A DNA stretch of 64,000 nucleotides from Pseudarthrobacter polychromogenes (GTDB taxonomy: Bacteria; Actinomycetota; Actinomycetes; Actinomycetales; Micrococcaceae). Positions 27,442-36,438 of the stretch are shown here, one piece after another. The notes under the pieces were generated by a model that was not told the origin of the DNA, searched no databases, and saw nothing but the letters and a program-made list of their open reading frames with translations. Every line of letters begins with the position of its first letter. The first letter of the stretch is position 1. The stretch lies in assembly GCF_014644495.1 (NCBI RefSeq), contig NZ_BMKU01000002.1, forward strand, positions 427,443 to 491,442, given 5' to 3'. The position numbers and the translations under genes are program-made.

Positions 27442-29115
27442 ATGACCGCAGGCCGTCAGCCCAGCGCGAATACTTCCCCCACCACCAGCAATCGGCACTA
27501 TTCTGGAACTGCCGAATCTTCAAAGGAGACCATGACCAGCCAGCCCAACACCGGATCAGATCCAGCCGCCCAGGACATGAGTCCCGAGGAAATCCAGGCT
27601 GTCATCGACCGGATTCTCTCCAAGGACGTACCTGCCAGGAACCCCAACACGCAAAGCGGCGATGGGAAGGGCGGCGACGGAAAGGCAGTGTTCGGCAAGG
27701 CCCAGGCAATTTCCCGCCTGGACGAAGAACATTCAACGTACGACGGCGACCAGCAGGACCTTGAGGAACGGCGCGCCCTGCGCCGTACCGCAGGACTGTC
27801 CACCGAACTGGAAGACGTCACCGAGGTCGAGTACCGCCAGTTGCGCCTTGAACGGGTGGTCCTGGCAGGGCTCTGGTCCGAAGGCACGCTGGCCGACGCC
27901 GAGAACTCGCTCCGGGAGCTCGCTGCCCTTGCGGAAACAGCCGGCTCCGAGGTCCTTGACGGACTGGTCCAGCGCCGGGACAAGCCGGACCCCGGAACAT
28001 TCCTTGGCTCGGGCAAGGCGCTTGAGCTTCGGGACATCGTGATGTCCACCGGCGCGGACACCGTGGTGGTGGATGCCGAGCTTGCACCCTCCCAGCGCCG
28101 AGGCCTGGAGGACATCGTCAAGGTCAAGGTCATCGACCGGACAGCCCTGATCCTGGATATTTTCGCCCAGCACGCCAAGAGCCGCGAAGGCAAGGCCCAG
28201 GTGGAGCTGGCGCAGCTTGAGTACCTCCTGCCGCGCCTCCGTGGCTGGGGCGATTCGATGTCCCGCCAGGCCGGCGGCCAGGTGGGCGGCGCCGCAGCCG
28301 GCATGGGTTCGCGCGGTCCCGGTGAAACGAAAATCGAGCTGGACCGCCGTCGCATCCGCACCCGCATGGCCAAGCTGCGGCGGGAGATCGCCGCGATGAA
28401 GCCGGCCCGCGAGACCAAGCGGGCCAACCGCCGTCGTAATTCCGTGCCGTCCGTAGCGATCGCCGGGTACACCAACGCGGGCAAGTCCTCCCTGCTCAAC
28501 CGCCTGACCGACGCCGGCGTCCTGGTGGAGAACGCCTTGTTCGCCACCCTGGACCCGACTGTCCGCAAGGCGGAAACCGCGGACGGGCTGGGTTACACGC
28601 TCGCGGACACCGTTGGCTTTGTCCGCTCCCTGCCGACGCAGCTGGTGGAGGCGTTCCGCTCCACGCTGGAGGAAGTTGCCGACGCCGACCTGATCCTCCA
28701 CGTGGTGGACGTTTCGCACCCGGACCCTGAGGGCCAGATTGCTGCGGTCCGCAAGGTCTTCAGCGAAGTGGATGCCCGCAAGGTGCCCGAAATCATCGTG
28801 CTCAACAAAGCCGACGCCGCTGATCCCTTCGTGGTGGAACGGCTCCGGCAGCGCGAACCGCGGCATGTGGTGGTGTCCGCCCGCACGGGGCAGGGCATCG
28901 CGGAACTGCTGAAGGCCATCAGCGACGCCATTCCCAGGCCAAGCGTCAAGCTGGAACTGCTCATCCCCTACGACCGCGGAGACCTGGTCAGTAAACTCCA
29001 CGAGTCCGACGCCGAGATCATCAGCGTGGACCACGTGGAGCAAGGCACGCGGGCCGTGGTGATGGTCCGTGAAGGCTTTGCGGCCGAACTGGAACCCTTC
29101 GTCAGCAATGACTGA
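27442..29115 (+). CDS. hflX: Ribosome-associated GTPase HflX
   Basis: A 557-residue HflX GTPase, which splits stalled or idle 70S ribosomes after heat or antibiotic stress. An HflX N-terminal domain with a Gly-rich loop (GGQVGGAAAGMGSRGPGETK) precedes the GTPase domain: G1 GYTNAGKSSL, G3 DTVGFV, G4 NKAD. About 100 acidic residues precede the core. Two starts have good ribosome-binding sites: 27442 (AGGAGG, in a hairpin) and 27532 (AAGGAG, giving MTSQPNTG). The second may be the main start, with the first a regulated extension. The helicase gene overlaps the 3' end by eight bases. Confidence 0.95.
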   Translation: MTAGRQPSANTSPTTSNRHYSGTAESSKETMTSQPNTGSDPAAQDMSPEEIQAVIDRILSKDVPARNPNTQSGDGKGGDGKAVFGKAQAISRLDEEHSTYDGDQQDLEERRALRRTAGLSTELEDVTEVEYRQLRLERVVLAGLWSEGTLADAENSLRELAALAETAGSEVLDGLVQRRDKPDPGTFLGSGKALELRDIVMSTGADTVVVDAELAPSQRRGLEDIVKVKVIDRTALILDIFAQHAKSREGKAQVELAQLEYLLPRLRGWGDSMSRQAGGQVGGAAAGMGSRGPGETKIELDRRRIRTRMAKLRREIAAMKPARETKRANRRRNSVPSVAIAGYTNAGKSSLLNRLTDAGVLVENALFATLDPTVRKAETADGLGYTLADTVGFVRSLPTQLVEAFRSTLEEVADADLILHVVDVSHPDPEGQIAAVRKVFSEVDARKVPEIIVLNKADAADPFVVERLRQREPRHVVVSARTGQGIAELLKAISDAIPRPSVKLELLIPYDRGDLVSKLHESDAEIISVDHVEQGTRAVVMVREGFAAELEPFVSND

Positions 29116-31165
29116 CCTCGTGGCCAAGGAAGCCACGGAGACGGCTGGCGAGCAGTTCGTGATCGAACTGCTCGACCGGGCCGTTGCCGGCATGGGCGGG
29201 CAAAGCCGTGCCGGCCAGCATGAGATGGCCAGGCAGGTGGCCCGTGCCCTGGAAACGGGGGACCACCTCCTGGTCCAAGCAGGCACAGGCACCGGAAAGT
29301 CGCTGGCCTACCTAATACCCCTCATCGCGCACGCCCTGGAAAGCAACAAGCCCGCCCTGGTCTCCACGGCCACGCTTGCGCTCCAGACGCAGATCGTGGG
29401 CAGGGACCTGCCCCGGCTGCTCAAGGCCATCACTCCCGCGCTGGACAGGCCCGTCAAGGTGGCCCTGGTCAAGGGGCGGTCCAACTACGTCTGCCGGCAC
29501 AAGCTGGAAGGCGGCTTCCCGAGCGAGGAACCGGCGGAAGGCCAGCTGTTCAGCCTGGGCGAGGACACCAGCGTCCCGCACTTTGCCGCAGCCGTTGGCG
29601 GCCCTTCGTCCCAGCTCGGCAAGGAAGTGGTGCGGCTGCGGGAGTGGGCGGAGAAGACCGCCACGGGGGACCGGGATGAGCTCCTGCCGGGCGTCACGGA
29701 CCGTGCCTGGCGCCAGGTGTCCGTGACGTCCATGGAGTGCCTGGGCGCCCAAAAGTGCCCCATGGCAGCAGAGTGCTTCAGTGAACTCGCCCGCCAGGAC
29801 GCTGCTGAGGCCGATGTTGTGGTCACGAACCACGCCATGCTTGCAGTCAGCGCCTTTGAGGGGCTGGCGGTCCTGCCCGAGTATGACGTGGTGGTGGTGG
29901 ATGAGGCGCACGAACTCCAGGACAGGGTTACCGGTGCGGTGTCCGGCCAGCTGTCGGTGGCCATGGTGCACGCCGCTGCCTCCGGCGCCCGCAAGCACAC
30001 CGCCATCACCGTTGACGCGCTCAACGCCGCGGCCGCCAACCTGGAGCTTGCCCTCGCCGGCGTGCCGAACGGGCTGCTGCCCAACGGACTGAATGACGAA
30101 CAGCTGGACTGTGTGGACCAGTTGCGCGACGCCTGCCGGGCCGCCCTCTCGGATTCGAAGGGGGACAGTACTACAGCGCCCGACGGCGGCAGGCAGCTTG
30201 CGCGGTCCCGCCTGATGCTCATCCTGGAACTTTGCGAACGGCTCCTCGCTGCCCGGGAGAACCGCGAAGTAGTGTGGTTTTCCCGCGCCAGCTCCTTTGA
30301 TCCCGCGCAAGGGTTCTCCCCGCCTGATGAGACAGCGCCGGCGTTGATCAACATTGCGCCCCTCTCCGTGGCCGGGCGGCTGCGGGAAGGCCTGTTCGCC
30401 GGACACACTGTTGTGCTGACCTCCGCCACACTGGCCATCGGTTCAGCATTTGAACCTGCCGCCGGCGGACTGGGCCTCGTGGGTGAGGGTGCTCCCCAAT
30501 GGAAGGGCGTGGACGTGGGCTCGCCGTTCGACTACCCCAAACAGGGCATCCTCTATGTGGCAGGGCACCTGCCGAAGCCCGGCAGGGGCTCATCCCCGGA
30601 AGCGCTGGACGAACTCGAGGCGCTGATCCGTGCTTCCGGCGGCGGCGCACTGTGCCTGTTTTCTTCCCGGCGTGCCGCGGAGGAGGCCGCCGAGGCCCTG
30701 CGCCCAAAGCTGGACATGACGGTCCTGTGCCAGGGCGACTCCACCATGACGGCACTGGTGAAGCAGTTTGCGGACGAGCCCGACACCTGCCTGTTCGGAA
30801 CCATGTCCCTGTGGCAGGGCGTGGATGTCCCGGGCGGTTCGTGCCGGCTTGTGGTGATAGACCGGATTCCTTTTCCGCGGCCGGACGATCCCCTGATGAC
30901 GGCGCGCTCCCGTGCCGTGGCGCAGGCCGGCGGAAACGGCTTTATGTCGGTGTCGGCCACCCATGCCGCCATCCGGCTCGCGCAGGGCGCAGGCCGGCTG
31001 ATCCGCTCCACCGGGGACAAGGGAGTGGTGGCGGTCCTTGACTCCAGGCTCGCCACGGAGCGCTACGCCGGGTTCCTTCGGGGAGCGCTGCCGCCGTTTT
31101 GGTCTACAACGGACCGGAAGACGGCAATCGCGGCACTGGAGAGGCTGGCCGGGGAAAACACCTGA
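29108..31165 (+). CDS. DinG/XPD-family ATP-dependent helicase
   Basis: A 685-residue superfamily 2 helicase. Walker A is AGTGTGKSLAYLIP and the DEAH box VVVDEAHELQD. Iron-sulfur cluster cysteines typical of DinG/XPD lie at YVCRHK and in MECLGAQKCPMAAEC. Motif VI is IRLAQGAGRLIR. Such enzymes unwind 5'-3' and clear R-loops or forked DNA. I chose the ATG at 29108 overlapping hflX. No SOS box is visible ahead of it. Confidence 0.94.
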   Translation: MTDLVAKEATETAGEQFVIELLDRAVAGMGGQSRAGQHEMARQVARALETGDHLLVQAGTGTGKSLAYLIPLIAHALESNKPALVSTATLALQTQIVGRDLPRLLKAITPALDRPVKVALVKGRSNYVCRHKLEGGFPSEEPAEGQLFSLGEDTSVPHFAAAVGGPSSQLGKEVVRLREWAEKTATGDRDELLPGVTDRAWRQVSVTSMECLGAQKCPMAAECFSELARQDAAEADVVVTNHAMLAVSAFEGLAVLPEYDVVVVDEAHELQDRVTGAVSGQLSVAMVHAAASGARKHTAITVDALNAAAANLELALAGVPNGLLPNGLNDEQLDCVDQLRDACRAALSDSKGDSTTAPDGGRQLARSRLMLILELCERLLAARENREVVWFSRASSFDPAQGFSPPDETAPALINIAPLSVAGRLREGLFAGHTVVLTSATLAIGSAFEPAAGGLGLVGEGAPQWKGVDVGSPFDYPKQGILYVAGHLPKPGRGSSPEALDELEALIRASGGGALCLFSSRRAAEEAAEALRPKLDMTVLCQGDSTMTALVKQFADEPDTCLFGTMSLWQGVDVPGGSCRLVVIDRIPFPRPDDPLMTARSRAVAQAGGNGFMSVSATHAAIRLAQGAGRLIRSTGDKGVVAVLDSRLATERYAGFLRGALPPFWSTTDRKTAIAALERLAGENT

Positions 31166-31192
31166 CGCCCTGGGCAGGGCTGGGCCTCCAGG

Positions 31193-31218
31193 AAGCCGGC
31201 CCTGTGCAGGGCCGGCTT
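31193..31218. terminator. Hairpin between convergent helicase gene and lexA
   Basis: AAGCCGGCCCTG (31193-31204) and CAGGGCCGGCTT (31207-31218) pair perfectly over 12 bases. It lies in the 149-base gap between two genes that converge, and could serve both strands. There is no long T run. Confidence 0.6.
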
Positions 31219-31314
31219 GCCCAAGGGGGATCCGGCCAGCGCACTGCGCAGGGCCGGATGTGCCCTGGGCTAATGGGGCTGTGGGCTGGTTCTGCCTGGG
31301 CCAGTAGCGGGCGG

Positions 31315-32058
31315 TTACAGCGAGCGGAGGACTGACACGACCTTGCCCATGATGGTGGCGTGGTCCCCGAGGATGGGCTCGTACTGGGTGTTCTGGGGGA
31401 GCAGCCAGGTGTGGCCGTCGCGCTGCCGGAACGTTTTCACGGTGGCCTCGTCGTCGAGGAGGGCAGCGACGATGTCGCCGTTGGCTGCGTCCGCCTGGCG
31501 GCGGACCACCACCCAGTCGCCATCACAAATGGCTGCATCCACCATGGAATCCCCGGCCACCCTGAGCATAAACAGTTCGCCCTGGCCCACCAGCTGCCGG
31601 GGGAGCGGCATAACGTCCTCCACCTGCTGGTCGGCAAGGATGGGGCCACCAGCGGCGATGCGGCCCACGAGTGGGACCATCGCGGTGTCCAGGGCCGTGG
31701 GCAACTCCGTGACGGTGGCCCCGCCTGCGGAGATTCCTGCTGATGGCTGGCTGGCCGGCTTGGCCGCGCCGCCGTCCAGGGTCAGGGGCATGAGGACTTC
31801 CATGGCGCGCGGACGCTTAGGGTCACGGCGGAGGTAGCCGAGTTTCTCCAGCTGGGCCAACTGGTGCGTGACGCTTGAAAGGCTGGCCAGTCCCACAGTG
31901 TCACCGATCTCCCGCATGGACGGGGGGTAACCGTTCTCATTGACGGAGCGCTGGATGGTTTCGAGGATCTTTTTTTGCCGTGGCGTCAGGCCCTTGGCGG
32001 TCCTCTTCGGTTGCGCGGTTGCCCTGCCCCCGGCGGCTGCTGCTGCCATATTCGCCAA
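31315..32058 (-). CDS. lexA: SOS repressor LexA
   Basis: A 247-residue repressor. The N-terminal winged helix includes [20 protein letters not shown] and [20 protein letters not shown]. The self-cleavage bond is Ala-Gly in [12 protein letters not shown], with catalytic Ser in [10 protein letters not shown] and Lys in ATVKTF. An Ala-rich N-terminal extension and a linker of about 35 residues before the cleavage site are common in actinobacteria. It is divergent from a LysM gene with SOS boxes between, implying autoregulation. Confidence 0.96.
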   Translation of the reverse strand: MANMAAAAAGGRATAQPKRTAKGLTPRQKKILETIQRSVNENGYPPSMREIGDTVGLASLSSVTHQLAQLEKLGYLRRDPKRPRAMEVLMPLTLDGGAAKPASQPSAGISAGGATVTELPTALDTAMVPLVGRIAAGGPILADQQVEDVMPLPRQLVGQGELFMLRVAGDSMVDAAICDGDWVVVRRQADAANGDIVAALLDDEATVKTFRQRDGHTWLLPQNTQYEPILGDHATIMGKVVSVLRSL

Positions 32059-32191
32059 TGCCTTTCGGTGTCCGCGGGGCCCCTTCCACGGCCAGGCCCT
32101 GGAGGATCCCGCCCCATAATGTCAGACCCTGCTGATCGACTGTCCGGGTGGTTGTTCTTTTGTTCAAAACTAGGCCAGCCACACTGCTTTT

Positions 32192-32207
32192 TCAAACATT
32201 TGTTCTA
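32192..32207. promoter_or_regulatory. LexA-type SOS box, lexA side
   Basis: TCAAACATTTGTTCTA has one change from GAACnnnnGTTC. It lies 134 bases before the lexA start and is nearer to lexA than the second box, so it probably serves autoregulation. Confidence 0.65.
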
Positions 32208-32258
32208 GCGAGTCTCGACAATGTTCGTTGATAGGTGCTAAAAATGAAGAAGCAAAGT

Positions 32259-32274
32259 TCGAACATATGTTCTA
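32259..32274. promoter_or_regulatory. LexA SOS box, LysM side
   Basis: TCGAACATATGTTCTA contains the perfect core GAACATATGTTC. It is about 100 bases before the LysM gene and inside the 316-base gap between it and lexA. An earlier in-frame ATG at 32228 for the LysM gene would lie upstream of this operator and is therefore disfavoured. Confidence 0.85.
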
Positions 32275-32374
32275 CTGCGAACACGGGCCATTCGAAGATG
32301 GCGCCGGAAAGCCCCTGCCGGGGCGCGGAGCAGAACATCCGGGCAGCACAGTATGGTCCAGGAGGGCTCAGTTC

Positions 32375-32791
32375 ATGTCAGCTACATCTGTTTCGCGGGG
32401 TTCACGTCCACAGCTGCACTCAGTGCAGCAACTTCTGTCCCGGCCTGAAGGGCGGCAGCCGGAACGGCCGGCAGCCCTTCCGCCCCTGCGGCTGACCCGC
32501 CGCGGCCGCATCGTGCTGATCGGGATTCCCCTGGTGCTGCTGGCCGCCCTGCTGCTCTCCCTGGCCGGCTTCTTCAACTCCCCGGCGAAAGCCTCCGACT
32601 CTGCTGCGAACCTAGAAACGACGTCCGCGGTCAGCGTGACGGTCCAGCCCGGCCAGTCGCTGTGGGGCATCGCGGCCACCGTGGCGCCGGAGCGCGATGC
32701 ACGTGATGTTGTGGCGGATATCGTGCAGCTGAACAACCTGTCCGCAGGCACGGTCTTCCCGGGGCAGCAGCTGTTCGTACCCGCCGCTTGA
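32375..32791 (+). CDS. SOS-controlled LysM membrane protein (ChiZ/Rv2719c-like)
   Basis: A 138-residue protein: a basic N-terminus, one membrane helix (IVLIGIPLVLLAALLLSLAG), and an extracytoplasmic LysM peptidoglycan-binding domain (VTVQPGQSLWGIAATVAP to GTVFPGQQLFVP). Layout and position divergent from lexA match Rv2719c (ChiZ) of Mycobacterium and, by role, DivS of Corynebacterium, which halt division during DNA damage. AGGAGG at 32360 supports the ATG at 32375. Function as an SOS division inhibitor is inferred. Confidence 0.87.
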   Translation: MSATSVSRGSRPQLHSVQQLLSRPEGRQPERPAALPPLRLTRRGRIVLIGIPLVLLAALLLSLAGFFNSPAKASDSAANLETTSAVSVTVQPGQSLWGIAATVAPERDARDVVADIVQLNNLSAGTVFPGQQLFVPAA

Positions 32792-32864
32792 TTTGGCACA
32801 TGCCGAGGGCGAACAGGATGCCGTCACATTTTCCGGCACCCGGCACGGGCACTAAACTGTTCAG

Positions 32865-33983
32865 GTGAATGACCAGCTAGAACGCCTGAACCGGCTTCCC
32901 CTCCGCAGCAACCTCCGCGGGCTTACCCCTTATGGTGCGCCACAGCTGGACGTCCCCATCCTCCTCAACGTCAACGAGAATACACATGGTGTTCCGGCGG
33001 ACGTGCGGGCTGCCATCAGCGCGGCGGTGTCCGAGGCCGCCGCAGGACTGAACCGCTACCCGGACCGGGAGTTCACGGAACTGCGGAAAGCGCTGGCGGA
33101 ATACCTGGGCCACGGATTGGACGAGACCAACCTCTGGGCCGCCAACGGCTCCAACGAGGTGCTCCAGCAGATCCTCCAGGCCTTCGGCGGCCCCGGACGC
33201 ACAGCGCTCGGCTTTCCGCCCACGTACTCCATGTACCCGCTGCTGGCCAGCGGAACGGACACCGAATACATCGTCGGTGAGCGCGCCGAGGGCTACGGCC
33301 TCAGCGCCGAATCCGCGGCGCGGCAGGTCAAGGAACTGCAGCCCAACATCGTGTTCCTCTGCTCACCCAACAACCCCACGGGGACGGGACTGGGGCTGGA
33401 CGTCGTGGAGGCCGTCTATGAGGCCGGTGAAGCAACCCAGACCATCGTCATTGTGGATGAGGCCTACCACGAGTTCGCACACGACGGGACGCCCAGTGCA
33501 CTGACGTTGCTGCCCGGCCGGGAGCGGCTGATCGTGTCCAGGACCATGAGCAAGGCCTTCGCGCTGGCAGGAGCCCGCCTGGGCTACATGGCTGCAGCAC
33601 CCGAAGTTGCCGATGCGCTGCGCCTGGTCCGGCTGCCGTACCACCTCTCTGCCATCACGCAGGCCACCGCACTGGCTGCCCTCCAGCACCGTGAGGCGCT
33701 GATGGCGGATGTGGAAGACATCAAGAGGCAGCGGGACCGCATCGTGTCGGAGCTGACGCGCATGGGCCTCAAACCTGCGGCGTCCGACTCCAACTACGTC
33801 TTTTTCGGCGGACTGGAGAACCCGCACCGGGTCTGGCAGCAACTGCTGGATGCGGGCGTACTGATCCGGGACGTGGGGATTCCGGGCCATCTTCGCGTCA
33901 CGGCCGGAACTGAGACCGAAACCACAGCCTTCCTCGCATCCCTGGAAAGCATCCTTGCAAGCCAGGCCACGCTTCCCGCCTAG
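32865..33983 (+). CDS. hisC: Histidinol-phosphate aminotransferase
   Basis: A 372-residue PLP enzyme of histidine synthesis. The PLP lysine lies in SRTMSKAFALAGARLGYM, with LCSPNNPTGTG and VDEAYHEFA typical of HisC. GTG start at 32865. It opens a his cluster continuing with hisB, hisH and priA; hisD, usually upstream in actinobacteria, is not in the window. Confidence 0.95.
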   Translation: MNDQLERLNRLPLRSNLRGLTPYGAPQLDVPILLNVNENTHGVPADVRAAISAAVSEAAAGLNRYPDREFTELRKALAEYLGHGLDETNLWAANGSNEVLQQILQAFGGPGRTALGFPPTYSMYPLLASGTDTEYIVGERAEGYGLSAESAARQVKELQPNIVFLCSPNNPTGTGLGLDVVEAVYEAGEATQTIVIVDEAYHEFAHDGTPSALTLLPGRERLIVSRTMSKAFALAGARLGYMAAAPEVADALRLVRLPYHLSAITQATALAALQHREALMADVEDIKRQRDRIVSELTRMGLKPAASDSNYVFFGGLENPHRVWQQLLDAGVLIRDVGIPGHLRVTAGTETETTAFLASLESILASQATLPA

Positions 33984-34043
33984 ACTGGAAGCAGCGGCGC
34001 TGGACGCCCTGAACCACCCCTTCTGCCCAAAAGGACCCAACGC

Positions 34044-34670
34044 ATGAGTACCACCGGATCGAACGTGGCTGCGGCCCGCACTGCGCGCATGGAACGTGCC
34101 ACCAGTGAGTCGTCCGTGCTCGTGGAAATCAACCTGGACGGCACCGGCACCTCGGACATCGACACGTCGGTACCGTTCTACGACCACATGCTCACGGCGC
34201 TGTGCAAGCACTCGCTGATCGACATGACCGTCAAAGCCACAGGCGACATCCACATCGACGTCCACCACACGGTGGAGGACGTCGCCATCACCTTCGGAGA
34301 GGTGCTGCGCACCGCGCTGGGGAACAAAGCCGGCATCCGCCGGTTTGGCGAGGCCACCGTCCCCCTTGACGAGGCCCTGGCCCACGCCGTCGTCGATGTT
34401 TCCGGGCGTCCCTACCTGGTGCACGGCGGCGAGCCCGCAGGCCAGGAATACCACCTGATCGGCGGCCACTTCACCGGGTCACTTACCCGCCACGTATTCG
34501 AGGCCATCACGCTGCACGCGGGCATCTGCCTCCACATGAACGTCATCGCAGGCCGCGATCCGCACCACATCGTCGAGGCCCAGTTCAAGGCGTTCGCGCG
34601 GGCGCTCCGTGCTGCTGTGGAACCGGATCCCCGTGTTGAGGGGATCCCCTCCACCAAGGGTGCGCTGTGA
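34044..34670 (+). CDS. hisB: Imidazoleglycerol-phosphate dehydratase
   Basis: A 208-residue manganese enzyme. Both metal-binding repeats are visible: [13 protein letters not shown] with [15 protein letters not shown], and the later [16 protein letters not shown] with [17 protein letters not shown]. It is monofunctional, without the phosphatase domain of the enterobacterial protein. Overlaps hisH by four bases. Confidence 0.96.
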   Translation: MSTTGSNVAAARTARMERATSESSVLVEINLDGTGTSDIDTSVPFYDHMLTALCKHSLIDMTVKATGDIHIDVHHTVEDVAITFGEVLRTALGNKAGIRRFGEATVPLDEALAHAVVDVSGRPYLVHGGEPAGQEYHLIGGHFTGSLTRHVFEAITLHAGICLHMNVIAGRDPHHIVEAQFKAFARALRAAVEPDPRVEGIPSTKGAL

Positions 34671-35479
34671 GCGGCCAGGTCCTGCGGGACGGTGCCATCG
34701 TGGATCCCTCGGCCTCCCGGAAACTGCCCTCGCCCGAGGGCAAGCCCACCGTCACGGTCCTGGATTACGGCTCCGGGAACGTCCGCTCCGCTGTGCGGGC
34801 GCTGGAACGGGCCGGTGCAGAAGTCATCCTGAGCTCAAAGCCGGAGGACGTCCTGAACGCCGACGGCCTTGTGGTCCCCGGAGTCGGAGCCTTCGAAACC
34901 GTGATGCGCGAGCTCAAAGCCGTGGACGGCATCCGCCTCATTGGCAGGCGGGTGGCCGGCGGGCGGCCGGTCCTGGGCATCTGCGTGGGCCTCCAGGTGC
35001 TCTTTGAGGCTGGAGTGGAGCATGGCACCGAAGCTAAAGGCATGGGTGAATGGCCCGGCAAGGTGGAACTCCTGCCGGCCGACGTGGTGCCACACATGGG
35101 CTGGAACACCGTCAAGGTGCCCGAAGGGTCGAAGCTGTTTGCCGGCGTCGAAAACGAGCGGTTCTACTTTGTGCACTCCTATGGGGTCCAGGAATGGACC
35201 TTCGATGTCATCCAGCCACGGATGGCAGCGCCCCTGGTCACCTGGTCCGAGCACGGCGCTCCGTTCATTGCCGCCGTCGAGAACGGCCCGCTCTGCGCCA
35301 CGCAGTTCCACCCGGAGAAATCCGGTGATGCGGGCGCGCGCCTGCTCCACAACTGGGTGGAAGCCCTCCGCAGGCCCGCTGACGGCGGCCAGTCCGACAG
35401 CAGCCAGTCGGACAGCACGCAGGCCAACAATACTTCGGCCCACGGCGGGGCGCCGGTTTCGGAAGAGGGCTCCGCCTAG
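34667..35479 (+). CDS. hisH: Imidazole glycerol phosphate synthase glutaminase subunit HisH
   Basis: A 270-residue class I glutaminase that feeds ammonia to HisF. The catalytic Cys is in [13 protein letters not shown] and the His/Glu pair in [12 protein letters not shown]. It is longer than the usual 200-215 residues: about 25 extra residues before [13 protein letters not shown] and a Ser/Gln/Thr-rich tail of about 35 residues. The partner hisF is not in this window. Confidence 0.94.
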   Translation: MSGQVLRDGAIVDPSASRKLPSPEGKPTVTVLDYGSGNVRSAVRALERAGAEVILSSKPEDVLNADGLVVPGVGAFETVMRELKAVDGIRLIGRRVAGGRPVLGICVGLQVLFEAGVEHGTEAKGMGEWPGKVELLPADVVPHMGWNTVKVPEGSKLFAGVENERFYFVHSYGVQEWTFDVIQPRMAAPLVTWSEHGAPFIAAVENGPLCATQFHPEKSGDAGARLLHNWVEALRRPADGGQSDSSQSDSTQANNTSAHGGAPVSEEGSA

Positions 35480-35638
35480 ATGTGGTCCGTTCTCCTGATG
35501 GGGCTTGCCGGCGTGCTCGTCGGCGGTGCACTGTCTTTCAGGCAGCAGCACAAGCCGCTCTGGACCCAGATTTCGTTTTATGTTCTTGCGGGCATGTCGC
35601 TGCTCGCCGCCTACCTGCTGACGCTGCCGGGCAACTGA
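35480..35638 (+). CDS. 52-residue membrane protein inside the his operon
   Basis: The ATG follows the hisH stop with no gap. The product begins MWSVLLMGLAGVLVGGALSF, has a short charged loop (RQQHKPLWTQ), and then a second hydrophobic segment (ISFYVLAGMSLLAAYLLTL), so it is a likely two-helix hairpin membrane protein. I do not recognise a family. The tight spacing between hisH and priA and the clean two-helix pattern support it being real. Confidence 0.72.
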   Translation: MWSVLLMGLAGVLVGGALSFRQQHKPLWTQISFYVLAGMSLLAAYLLTLPGN

Positions 35639-35677
35639 CCGCGGCAGGCCATCCTGCCCCCACCCTGAGGATTCACC

Positions 35678-36424
35678 ATGACCACTTCAACTGACCTTCC
35701 CGTTCTCGAACTGCTGCCCGCCGTCGACGTCGTCAACGGCCAGGCCGTCCGGCTGGTGCAGGGCGAAGCGGGCAGTGAGACCAGCTACGGGACCCCGCTC
35801 GAAGCGGCACTCAACTGGCAGGAGCAGGGAGCTGAATGGGTTCACCTCGTGGACCTGGATGCAGCCTTCGGGCGGGGCTCAAACGCGGAGCTGCTCCGCG
35901 AAGTTGTGGGCCGGCTGGACATCAAGGTGGAACTGTCCGGCGGGCTTCGTGACGATGCGACCCTCGAAGCGGCGCTGGATCTGGGCGTTGCCCGCGTGAA
36001 CCTGGGAACCGCCGCGCTGGAAAACCCCGAATGGACCCGCCGTGCCATCGAGCGCTTTGGTGACAAAATCGCCGTCGGACTCGACGTCCGCGGAACCACG
36101 CTGGCCGGCCGCGGCTGGACGAAGGAAGGCGGAGACCTCTGGGAGGTCCTGGGCCGCCTCGAGGAAGCCGGCTGCAGCCGCTACGTGGTCACGGACGTAA
36201 CAAAGGACGGCACGCTGCAGGGGCCCAACGTGGAACTCCTCCGCCAGATGGTGGAGAAAACGGGCAAGCCCGTTGTCGCCTCCGGAGGCATCTCCAGCCT
36301 CGACGACCTCAAGGTCCTGCGTTCGCTTGTGCCGCTGGGCGTTGAAGGGGCGATCGTGGGCAAGGCCCTCTACGCCGGCGCCTTTACGCTGCCCGAAGCC
36401 CTCGACGTTGCCGGCCGCCGCTAA
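35678..36424 (+). CDS. priA: Bifunctional HisA/TrpF isomerase PriA
   Basis: A 248-residue (beta-alpha)8 isomerase. [21 protein letters not shown] at the N-terminus (catalytic Asp), [10 protein letters not shown], and [14 protein letters not shown] (second catalytic Asp) are present. In actinobacteria this enzyme serves both histidine (ProFAR) and tryptophan (PRA) synthesis because trpF is absent; that dual role is family knowledge, not visible here. Confidence 0.94.
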   Translation: MTTSTDLPVLELLPAVDVVNGQAVRLVQGEAGSETSYGTPLEAALNWQEQGAEWVHLVDLDAAFGRGSNAELLREVVGRLDIKVELSGGLRDDATLEAALDLGVARVNLGTAALENPEWTRRAIERFGDKIAVGLDVRGTTLAGRGWTKEGGDLWEVLGRLEEAGCSRYVVTDVTKDGTLQGPNVELLRQMVEKTGKPVVASGGISSLDDLKVLRSLVPLGVEGAIVGKALYAGAFTLPEALDVAGRR

Positions 36425-36438
36425 GGGCGCACGCCGGC

